A stretch of DNA of 64,000 bases from Lumbricus rubellus. Its lineage: Eukaryota; Annelida; Clitellata; Crassiclitellata; Lumbricidae. Where the stretch lies: contig OX243815.1 of the NCBI GenBank assembly GCA_945859605.1, positions 35,767,785 to 35,831,784 of the forward strand. Reading direction: 5' to 3'. Position 1 is the first letter of the stretch. The number at the start of each line of letters is the position of its first letter. A program made the translations under genes and the position numbers. This document shows positions 12,001-24,354 of the stretch, one piece after another. The notes under the pieces were generated by a model that saw nothing but the letters and a program-made list of their open reading frames with translations, was not told where the DNA came from and made no database searches.

Positions 12001-15000
12001 GTTATTTTCAATGACAAAACACAGAAAACACTGGCTATCTATGACTGCTATATCTATGATTTGCTAGACTTATAGTTCTACGTCTATCTGTTGTCAGGTT
12101 GATGAAATGTTGTTGATGTTGAAAAAATTCCTTACATGGATTTTTCAATGGTTTGGTAAAGCCTGAAATGGGGCTGCAAATTAGGCAGGGGTGTTTCCTA
12201 GCTGGCAGCGCCATGCCTAAACCCATATTATATCCCAGATTCAGTGCGCTGGGAAGCAGGACGTCAATGGAGAGCACTCATGCATGTAATATGAGACATA
12301 GTCAAACAATCATTATGTATCAAATTGCTAGATTGCGTTTTACTGTGTACTTGTGTCTTCTTTGTTTTGCCCAATCATCGTGACGACTGAACTGCTTTGT
12401 GTTCTCGTAGGTTTAGGTGGACAACGTGCAGCAGCAGCGTGCAGCAACCGACTCTTTCTTTCGAGGAACAACATTGAACTGAACGGAGATTTCATTAAGA
12501 CGCAGCTTATGAAGAGTTCTCGTGGACTTGGATTCACAATCGTCAGCGCAGATGATTCTGACGTTGAATTGCTGCAGATCAAGACGATTATACCAAATGG
12601 ATCGGCAGATATTGATGGCAGACTCCAGAGAGGTCAGTTGCACTTGACCTCAGGTGGTGGCAGGGCATTGCCATGGGAATGGTGGCAGGGCATTGCCATG
12701 GGAATGGTGGCAGGGCATTGCCATGGAAATGGTGGCAGGGCATTGCCATTGAAATGGTGGCAGGGCATTGCCATGGAAATGGTGGCAGGGCATTGCCATG
12801 GAAATGGTGGCAGGGCATTGCCATGGAAATGGTGGTGCTGTGGAGTGCTTATCTTCACGTAATTATCTGACTGCAGCACCTGCTTCTCGTTCATGTCTCA
12901 GCTCTGTTACCATTCAGCCTAAGCACATACATATCATATGATACATATCATCAACCATTAGCAGAGCTCTGAGTTCTGCTTCAGTGGATTATGGCGATCT
13001 CTACTTGGTCACAATCCAACAGCTGAGGGCTTGAAGTAGCTGAATGACACATAGAATCCCAGAACTTTTGTTCTGTTTGAAATATTTTGATGAAATCTGG
13101 CCATCTTGTGTAAATATGAATTGTACTGTAAAATTTAAGTTAAAAATTCTTAATTCTGTCCAAGATATTGGCAAAAAACCTTAGGTTTTCTTTACCCACC
13201 ATGTATATACTTTTGCTGCCACCTAGGGAAGGAGAACTAAACCCAAGGGCCGTTCGGAATTCAATGAAGACAATGATGACATTAATTTTAGTATCAGCCA
13301 TGCATTTCAGTCAGGACAAGCAGTTCTGTGTGTAATTTAGGTCAGGACAAGCAGTAATGTGGTGCATTTAGGTCAAGACATGCACTGCAGTTATGTGTTG
13401 AATTTAGGTCAGGACAAGCAGTAATGTGGTGCATTTAGGTCAAGACAAGCAGTTATGTGTTGAATTTAGGTCAGGACAAGCAGTTATGTGTTGAATTTAG
13501 GTCAAGACAAGCAGTTATGTGTTGAATTTAGGTCAGGACAAGCAGTTCTGTGGCGAATAAGTCAGGACAAGAGGGGCAGTGGTGCATTTAGGTCAGGGCA
13601 AGCAGTACAATTATAGTGGTAATGCTGGTTTGCTCAAACATGTTGTTACCTATGCTTTCAATGTTCAAGTCTTGGAACCTGAAATTGAATTGACCACTTG
13701 CTATCACGTATTCAGACTTGTTTGCGATCATTTGTTTACTTCTGTCAACACATCTGCAAACCTCCTCGACTATTCCTTGCTAATGATGACTGTTATTGCC
13801 AGAAGGCATATAATAAATAATCAAGGTCCATCTTATCTCACTTTTTTCTTTCTTACCCTACCGTACCTTTTCGTATCTCACCTTTTCTTCTCTTGCTTTA
13901 CCTGACCTGCCAAGCAGCACATTGTCATGGTAATTGCAATCAAGTATTTATATAGCACCACTCAAGATGAGAGGCGCTTCCGACCCAGGTCAGTGTCTTC
14001 ACTGGAGAGAGAGTTTCAGGTGCAGGTCAATGAAGGAGATAAAGGACTAGCCCTGAGAGACTGAGGCAGCCAGTTGCAGCCAGAGGGGACTACAATAGCA
14101 CAATTCATTGACTGAGTTGTGTGGATGACTGAGTTGTGTGGATGACTGAGTTGTGCGGATGACTGAGTTATGCGGATGACTGAATGGTAGGGTGCATCAA
14201 AAAATTTTTTTTTGAAATTTGAGTTGCATGGTATTCAGTTATGTTACATTACCTTAGAGAAACATTGTGGTAAAAAAGAAAATTTTATTCAAAAATATTT
14301 AGAGGTCCCCCCGGCCCATTGAAGTTTTGTTTAGTTCCATTGCTTGTACTGTGGAAGACAGTCATGACAATTTTTCAGTCGGTAGCCATTTCTAATTTGC
14401 ATTACTAAAATAAACATATCAAATATTTTAAAGCTGAAATAGAATTCATCTTATTTCACTTAACCTATCTGAAAGGTGAAATTGCTAAATATTTAATATT
14501 TAATTAATCGATTAGAAAATTTGATTTAGGGCTAGAAATCAATATAATCTATTGCTTGAATATAATATAGATTCGGTTTATTATTTGTACATAATTATCA
14601 GAGCCATTTCCCATGCATTGAATTGCCTACTATTAGAACCCAATTCGAATAACTCCATACTCAGAATCTCAGATGAATCTGTGTTTTCTTTTTGGACCGG
14701 GCCCCGATGCAGAGACCGAGGTTTTTGAAGAAAATGTAGCGGCAGCTGAGATACTGGTGACAGCATGATCACATCATCTATGTTGCTGTGGTTGTTGACC
14801 AACTTATACATTTTTATGCATTGCAAATATGACAAGGAAGGAACTTTTCACTGATTTACATAATTATTACAACATAATTTATCAGAGTATAACATCATTG
14901 GCTAAAGTAATTAATTTACTATTTGCCTGATTTTGATCTTTAAGCTTATACCACGTGCATTGCCTGACAGGGTAGAGCACTTCCTGCAATCTGTGTTTAT

Positions 15001-18000
15001 GATGCAACAATCAGATGTAGCCTACTCAGTTTTAAGATGCAATGTGTACCATTGCAATCTAGCAGCACCAAGCTTTCAGCAGCCAAGAAAGTAGGCCTAC
15101 CTAAGCAAGTGAGCACCTTAGCCAATGTACAAGTTGAATTTCTATGTGACGATCATCATGAGTTTGCTGAGTTATCACTTGTTTACTTGTCTGCTTTGAA
15201 AAGTGAAGTGACCTTTAGAAGATATGGTGCTCTACGCAATGCATAATACAATAATGCATGATGGCTGTGTTGGCCTTATAGCATTGCTCTTTGTGAGTCG
15301 CATGTCGCAAACTGTGCGATGCACTATAACCAAAAACTCTCAAAAACCCAGAATACATGCATTTGCAAACCCTATGTGTATGCCACATGTAAGAAACCCT
15401 GTGTGCACCTTGTAATGGTGTACCTACACCTGTACAAGCCGTTCCTGGAGTATCAGGCTGTTGACAAGGTTATTTCTCAATTTGCAACTCGAGCACTACA
15501 TGTAAATCAACATCTTTGGGATCTCACTTGCACTTGAGAAATTGGTTCTGAAATGCTGAAATGGTTCCTGTGGCACTATACAGTAAGTGTGTACCTTTTG
15601 GCACTAGACACTCTAGCAGATGCCTTAATCAAGCTCAAACCAGTTACTTATCTGCAAGCCCAATCAATCGATCTGGCAATGACTGGGGCACATCATCTAT
15701 TAATTTTTCAACACAACTGTGTGTGCAACCTTGTTCAGGTGAATTCGTGGTTCGCAATGCACCATCTTCTTAACCGCCCTGTCAATGAGTGTTGCACGTC
15801 AGCTGCTTACGTTTCAAGTGCTAAAATGTTGAGGGCGTGAATGTTGTGAATGATGGGGCGAAAGTAACGTAGGACTTTGTCGAAGTCACTCGATCTGTGA
15901 TAATAATAAAACTAAATTGCAATAGGCCTACATGAAGCAACTATTGTATTTCTGTAACAGTTAACCATGTATAAGAGCAAACTATTAAAAAACTAACATG
16001 GCTAGTGGCTCCATAATTATTATATATCAATATTTTTATTTTAATGGTCTGTTTTGTACATTTGACATACAAATGTTATATGAGGTCATTCGAAATTCCA
16101 GCAAAAATTAGTTTTTTTGGCAATGTCATTTCTAAATATTAATTAAAAACATTGTAACAACATTGAATTTGATGTTTAACATTGCTCTAGTCACAAGGGT
16201 GGATACAGAAACTGGACGGGGGGGGGGGGCAAAAAATTCTTGACACCTTGGATCTGGGACAAAAAAATTCGCATCAGACAACAAAGTTGATGACCTTTTT
16301 TTTAGTCATCCGGCCAAATTTTCGAAAAATCATACCATTTCAGCAGCCGCTGAAACCAAATGGGGGGGGGGCACGACACATGGCATTTCTAAATGGGGGG
16401 CCATGGCTGGATTGGCCCCCCCTGGATCCGCCCCTGTCTAGTCATAGAATTATTGGAATGAAGCAATTATGTTTAATTTCACAAAACGAATTTGCTCAAT
16501 AGTGCATGTTCGAGGTTGCTCAAATCAATGTTTGAAAACAGGGGTGGGGGACCTCTAAATGTATCCTGATTTCAAAAATCTTTGTGCCCAATTTATCTTG
16601 ATCACAATGGAACACAATCCAAACCCAGGCAGCTCTTTTTATACACTTCAAATTTTTGCAATGCATTGGTGATGCACCCTACTGAATGGTGTGTCTGCTG
16701 TTATCTTTGCAGGTGATGTCTTGGTTTACGTTGATTCACACTGTGTTGTGGGCTTCACTCATCAGGATGTCATCACACTTTTCCAGTCTATTCCGATCGG
16801 CAGCAAGGTGACACTGGAGATATGCCGTGGCTACCCTCTGCCCTTTAACCCTGATGACCCAAGCACAGAGGTCATCACCACTGTTGCAGTGACACTGCCA
16901 GCCAATAGGAATCCTCCTCCTCTGGGTCCAGCTGCTGCTGCTGCTGCTTCGCAATACGTGCGTTGCCATTCAGCATCTGGTGCAGCTGATACGGGAACAG
17001 GTCATCTGTCTCCAAGTCCATTGCCTCCACCGCCTCCATTGTCTTGTGCTCATTCACTTCTGCATCAGCAACTGCCTCTGCTTGAAAGAGGAGGAGGATC
17101 ATTGCCTGCTGATAAGGTGCCAAAGAGCAGCACTGGTGACGCAGGCAGGAGGAACAATGCCGGTCCATCAATGGGGAGTCTGACCGAGTTGACGGCAATT
17201 GTTGTGAAGGGTTGCGATGGATTCGGATTTACAATTGCGGATAGTTCGATTGGTCAGAAAATCAAGCAAGTCCTTGATGACGACCGATGCCAGAGTCTGG
17301 CCGAAGGGGATGTCATAGTGGAGATCAATGGACGGAATGTGAGGAACTGGATGCACGCGGATGTCGTGGAATTGCTCAAGAACTGTCCAACAGATACGGA
17401 AGCTGTTCTCATCATTCAGAGAGGAGGTAGGAGTCATTGCTATCTATGTGAGATGTGTGATTGCTATCTACGTACGTGAGATGTGTGATTGCTATCTACG
17501 TGCGTGAGATGTGTGATTGCTATCTACGTGAGATGTGTGATTGCTATCTATGTGAGATGTGTGATTGCTATCTACGTACGTGAGATGTGTGATTGCTATC
17601 TACGTACGTGAGATGTGTGATTGCTATCTACGTACGTGAGATGTGTGATTGCTATCTACGTGAGATGTGTGATTGCTATCTACGTGAGATGTGTGGTTGC
17701 TATCTACGTGAGATGTGTGGTTGCTATCTACGTGAGATGTGTGATTGCTATCTACGTGAGATGTGTGGTTGCTATCTACGTGAGATGTGTGGTTGCTATC
17801 TACGTGAGATGTGTGATTGCTATCTACGTGAGATGTGTGATTGCTATCTATGTGAGATCTGTGATTGCTATCTATGTGAGATGTGTGATTGCTGTCTATG
17901 TGAGATGTGTGATTGCTGTCTATGTGAGATGTGTGATTGCTATCTATGTGAGATGTGTGATTGCTATCTATGTGAGATATGTGGTTGCTATCTACGTGAG

Positions 18001-21000
18001 ATGTGTGGTTGCTATCTATGTGAGATGTGTGATTGCTATCTACGTGAGATGTGTGATTGCTATCTATGTGAGATGTGTGATTGCTATCTATGTGAGATGT
18101 GTGATTGCTGTCTATGTGAGATGTGTGATTACTATCTACGTACGTGAGATGTGTGATTGCTATCTACGTGCGTGAGATGTGTGATTGCTATCTATGTGAG
18201 ATGTGTGATTGCTATCTACGTGAGATGTGTGATTGCTATCTACGTGAGATGTGTGGTTGCTATCTACGTGAGATGTGTGGTTGCTATCTACGTGAGATGT
18301 GTGATTGCTATCTACGTGAGATGTGTGATTGCTATCTATGTGAGATGTGTGATTGCTATCTATGTGAGATGTGTGATTGCTGTCTATGTGAGATGTGTGA
18401 TTGCTATCTACGTGAGTTGTGTGATTGCTATCTATGTGAGATGTGTGATTGCTATCTATGTACGTGAGATGTGTGATTGCTATTTACGTACGTGAGATGT
18501 GTGATTACTATCTACGTAAGATGTGTGATTGCTATCTATGTGAGATATGTGGTCGCTATCTACGTGAGTTGTGTGATTGCTATCTATGTACGTGAGATGT
18601 GTGATTGCTATTTACGTACGTGAGATGTGTGATTGCTATCTATGTGAGATGTGTGATTGCTATCTACGTGAGATGTGTGATTGCTATCTACGTACGTGAG
18701 ATGTGTGATTGCTATCTATGTGAGATATGTGATTGCTATCTATGTGAGATGTGTGATTGCTATCTATGTGAGATATGTGGTCGCTATCTATGTGAGATGT
18801 GTGATTGCTATCTATGTGAGATGTGTGATTGCTATCTATGTGAGATGTGTGATTGCTATCTATGTGATGTGTGTGATTGCTATCTATGTGAGATGTGTGA
18901 TTGCTATCTATGTGAGATGTGTGATTGCTATCTATGTGAGATATGTGATTGCTATCTACGTGAGATATGTGTATCCACAATAGAATCAGATATCGCAATA
19001 GACAGCATTCTTGATGTTCATGTAAGCGTCGTGTGAATAATGTCTTCAGAGAGTGAAACTTAGCAGAATTATAATAATTATGACTAACAGTAATGAAGTT
19101 AGTAACCAATAGCATATGAGAATTAGCTATCAACATATTTTCAGTTATGCAGTGCTGTATTCACAACAAAGTAAAAATTCTGTAATACATTCGTAACAAT
19201 AGCAAAGTGAGACTTTAAAATCTTTTGTCTAAAGAAACGACTTGACTTTGTCAAAGACTGATGCATAGAATTTGCAGCTATAAACTTTTCTAGAAGTGAC
19301 TCGCATGGTTGAATTTAGGACAGAAGATGATGATTGTATATCTGATCTGCTTTTGTTTCAAACAGGGCACTCGCTAAGAAAACGTCGACAATCCAGCAGA
19401 TCCAGAGTAAGTGGTGATGATGGTGGTGGTGGTAATAGTGATGATACTGGAGGTTGTGGTCATGGTGGTGGTCATGGTTATTATGGTGTTCATGGTGGTG
19501 ATCATGGTGGTCATGGGGGTTGCATGAGGGGGGTGGTTGTGATGGTTGCATGGTGGTTGTCGTGGTCATGGTGGTTTGGAGGCAGAATGCTGACATTGTG
19601 GTATTATTGAAAATTTGAAAGCTATGTTGACATAAATGATAAATTGTTTAATAATGACAATGATAATAATAATACAATGTTAAGAATAATAATTAATGAT
19701 AAAAGCATGGCTTTTTGAACATCCTTGACTACCAACTTGCGCAGATAACTGGAGATGACAGTGAAACTACATTTCTTTACACAACAGTACCTTTCTGTAA
19801 CCATTCACACTTCAACACAATCACGTTTCACAACAATTTTAGCATTAGCATTTACATCAAGGAGAATCAGACATCAGAGAAAAGCACCAGCCTCATTTTC
19901 TGATGTGATCATGTGTACTTTTGGTAGAAACATAATAACGATAATTTATATTGTTACATATAGCACAGCCAAGGCTGAAGTACATGACTTACAAGACAAA
20001 AATAACAACAGTCATTTGATGGCATCATAGAAAGCTAGAGAGATTAAAAATTAGTAACGGTATAAGAAATGTTAACACCTGAAAGCTATGAGACATATTT
20101 GTTTTACAGTTTATTTTTAATCATAACTATGCACCTATCTGTTGCAACCATATTTCAATCCTGGATTGAAGCCAAAGTTGTCTTTATTATGTTTTCTTTA
20201 TTTGCAAATAATTATCAGTTGTTGGTTTTAGGCATCGAAGGAAGATTCTGCATCCAGTTCCGTTGTTAACACACTTCCGTTGGAAGGTAATCTTCTTCGT
20301 TTCTTCATTGTTTCTAACTAACATGACTCCTTCAAACCTAAGCTTAAATCTTATCTGTTTGCCAACGCTTATCCCGCTAGTTAGCTGCTCGTGAGATGCC
20401 CTTGCAGTGGTATGACTGTGTTAAGGCACTATATAAATTGTCGTTATTATTATTATTACTGAGTAATTTATTGTCTGATTTTTTATATTATCGTGGGGAA
20501 AATACTTTAAATTGATGGGAAAATGTATACAGGTGTCAGAGGTTATGAGATGCATTTATGAATAGTACAGATGATAAGTTTTCAGCCTTTATTGTCATTG
20601 TTATTGTCAAAAGAAAGGTTAAAAAGTTATTACTGAAACATTTTTTATTAAACGCAATTTAACTGTCCTGTTTTGCCGTGCGGGAGCGCTTCTGAGTAGT
20701 CTCCTTGAAGAAGCGCTATATAAATTCTTGAATGAATGAATGAAATGATTGAATAAAATGAGCAGGTAATGCAGTCAAATGGTCAATGAGATGTTATTTC
20801 CAAATGAAAGCCGACAGATTGATAAAAAGACATACTGTCTTGATCATGTCATGCAAATAATTCTCTTCAGACAATTATGTGAGATGCAGCAATAGTCCAG
20901 AGAAAACACTGAATGTCACTTCAAACCAATTTTGTAGAATCGTGGACAGTCAGACAGTCAGACTCTCCCTTTCCTTATCACCAGGTTTTAAAGTAGTTCT

Positions 21001-24000
21001 TTCAGCTCTCAATAGTCTGCTCTTCTTTTCTTACCACCAGAGAATACTATGACAATTTTTTGTGCTAATTTTACAGATGACGGCTAAACCAAGACAGTTG
21101 CATTGTAACTCCTTTTAAGAAATGCTGCTGACATCTCAGTCCAGCAGTTGAGATCAAGATTCAGCTGCTTTTTAGGATACAAAGCTCCTAAATAGTACAT
21201 GTATAATGTATATTGTTGTGAGCTATGGTTTTCTGTTTCCAGCTCCAGTGACTGAAAACCGGAATGAGGATGGTCCGAGAAACTACGGATCATCACAATG
21301 TGTTTCTCATTTGGATCGTGATTTGGAAGCAAGCAAGACAATTCCTCTTCTGCCACATTCTCATCTTCACCAATCCATACGAAGAAGTCCTTTTCACAAA
21401 GAACGAAGCTCTGACTCAGCTGTAGACAAGCAGATGAAAAAGGCTGCTGCTGCTGCCACTGCTAATTCCGAGAATGTGTTGCTTGCCAGCCAGTGCATAA
21501 GTGGTACACCGGACTTTATTACTGCGTCAGCATTTCACAATCCACTCGAAGACCTTAAACCTTATGACCCGATTTCAGGAGGACATCAATTGACAGTCGA
21601 TAAGTTGAAATGCAATGCCAAAGATGCGCCTCACATTCACAGTCCGTTTACTGCTCGCAGTTCAAAGAAAAGAATTCCCGTTTCTGGTGAGCCTGGCTGT
21701 GCTGGTTGCAGAGTGGAGTTTGGTGATCTGTTGACAGATGATGGAATGCAGTTAAGAAATAACTTGGATGCTTCACCATCATCAGTACGGACTTTAGACT
21801 CATCGTCAGCAGCTGGAGCTTCATCTGGTGGCCATCATCCGACTGTGCTGCCAGATGGCGCTCGTTGGACCGTGCGACTGGAGAGGCAGGAGTCTGGGTT
21901 TGGAATTCGCATCGTCGGTGGCATCGAGGAAGGGTCGCAGGTGAGTTAGAGTTGAAACTCTAATGTAAAATGTTTTTTAACATCTTCATCTGTAGTGCAG
22001 ATGGTCATCATTGATCCATCATACTTTGTGTACAATTGTACATGACATTGACATTGAATGCGGTGACAGCATGTGTTGTAAGAGCATAGCTATAGAAGTA
22101 ATGATGATGTCTGTTGAAATAACAGTGCCTGATTTAGACAACAAGAATTATCTACTTCATATTTTATTGCATTTTATTTTATTGTAGAGTATTAGTGGTC
22201 CAAGAATAAATAAATAAACATGCATTTTGCTTTGTTGGTAGATTTGTATCTCGCTGTGCACTGTGCTCCACTACACTGTACACAGGCTCAGTTCTTATTT
22301 CACTCTAGCTTATTCACAATTGAAAGCACTTGAGGCTGTGCTGTGTATGTTTTGCATATCATGAATGAAATGAGACCCAAGTGCCAGAGGAATCGTGATT
22401 TTAGCTGAAATACACATCAACCAGACCTAATCAGCCTAGGTTAGAAAGATGTCAACTTGTCATTTGTTCATCGCTTATAATCTGCAGCTGATGATGTCAA
22501 TTGCTTGTTGAAATGCGTACTTAGTCGTCTTGGATATTATCTAGGTTGCCATTGGATACATAGTGCCTGGTGGAGCTGCGGATGCTGAAGGACATCTTGA
22601 AGTTGGGGATGAAATCCTGGCGGTTAACCAGCAGAGTGTCATTGGAGCTTCACATCATCAAGTCGTTTCGCTCATGAGTCAGTCCGCTCGATTAGGATTT
22701 GTCATTCTTGATGTCTGGAAGCGTGGTATGTCCATTGTCCAATGTCCATCATGTGGTTTGTTTCCAGTTTCCTTTAATTAAGCTACTACTTGTTCTTAGT
22801 TAACTTATGTTTAACTATACGTGAACCAATTATAAGACAGTTTCCATGTGTGCACATTTCTAGAAGACAACTGAATAAGTGCAACATCATCAACTCTTCA
22901 TTCGATATATTGTCTTTGAAAGCACAGTTATTTGACCTCTGAAGAGCAGTAGACTATGCAAAAGAAATAAACTGGATCTATTCACTTTGTTCATATTCTA
23001 CAAAGAGATGAAGACATTTGTCGAGATGTCAGTCAATTTATTTGATCATAGAAAGATGATTTTTCCGAATCTACTGCTAAAGATATTATTTGCTGAAAAC
23101 AGAATGATGGACAGAAGGTAACTACAGGACTACGATGATTGTGATCTGCTGTTGTCTTTGCAGAGAATCCTTTGCTTCGAAGGACGACGACGATGTCAAG
23201 TCAGACGAAGTCAAAGAATCTCTTTGATGTCACTCTCACGAGAAAAGATGGTGAAGGGTTTGGCTTCGTCATTGTCTCGTCCGTCACAAAAGCAGGATCC
23301 ATTGTTGGTAAATTGCTTTCACTTTTCATCATTTGCTGCGTTGATGACTTAACATGCAGAACTTAAAATAAGTACCGTATTTTCGTGAATATAAGACGTG
23401 GGTTATACAAAGTTTTACAAACCACGCACCCAACCCGCGTGGTACACTCGTGGGCGTGTTATACAAATTATTTTTACACAGCCAATTTTGTACCAGATTT
23501 TTCCAGGTAAAAAACCGCTGTAAAAAGGTTTTTTACTTACAATACGGAGGCATGGATGTCGACAAAACGATCGGACATGAATTCCGACGTCAGTAGTTGT
23601 TTTCATTTATTATCATAAAAATATCAGAGCCGCAGAAAGTCACAATTGAAAATAAAAATATTCTGATTTGACCTTAAATATAAAAGTCAAATATTACTGC
23701 ATATAAATTGTAATTATCCGTCATTTTCAATTTTGCAATAAACGAATGTACACAGACATAATTCTGTATTATCACTCGCATGGCGCTAGGTATGGAATCA
23801 GGAAATTAGGGCTTTTAATTGTTATAGCACATAATTTTGTGATTTTGAAACAGTCTAGTTAATCCTCCTTTTCAATGTCATCCGCTCTCTCTTCCACATT
23901 AAAAATGTAAATATTGTTCATGGCATCAAAAATGAAGTACAGTTTTGTCAGAATAGCTAGCCAGTTACCAAATAAGTTCATCCCACTGTCTGTTCAGTGA

Positions 24001-24303
24001 CAGATGTTGAATGCGGTGAATGCAATCTTTGAACCCGTGTAAAAGTCAGAATTTCCATTGCCCAAACCCACTTTATTTCATCAATTGATATATCAAACAA
24101 TTATTAATCACTAGATTTATCAAAACAGGCATCATTTGAAACTAATCATTCAACGAAATGGTGTGTTTATACGGGAGTCTATGCCTCTGCAAGGGCCGCC
24201 ATATTAGGTTTTTCTGCATATGCGTGCAAGAAAGTAACGCGCGTAGGTTTTCATTTTAAATATATCTTCCACTTATGTATATGCTTAATTATATAGTCTT
24301 GGC

Positions 24304-24354
<51 letters not shown>

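Noticed and set aside
12588..12894. Overlapping frames with [12 protein letters not shown] and [11 protein letters not shown] repeats
   Set aside because: Both strands are open only because the repeat period is a multiple of three.
15037..15840. Three plus-strand frames inside the 14188-16681 element as a transposase
   Set aside because: No recognisable catalytic or DNA-binding motif, and the frames do not join through plausible splice sites.
17434..18975. Resemblance to a CRISPR-type repeat array
   Set aside because: The units are directly adjacent with no unique spacers, the host is a eukaryote, and no cas-like gene is present. It is a minisatellite.
19315..19610. Gly/His-rich frames on both strands
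   Set aside because: GGT/CAT triplet tract in an intron. Only 19366-19406 is supported, by splice sites and phase.
23378..23480. CCGTATTTTCGTGAATATAAGACG block as the end of a DNA transposon
   Set aside because: It looks like a repeat seen in other genomes, but no inverted partner or target duplication was found nearby, so no boundary can be given.
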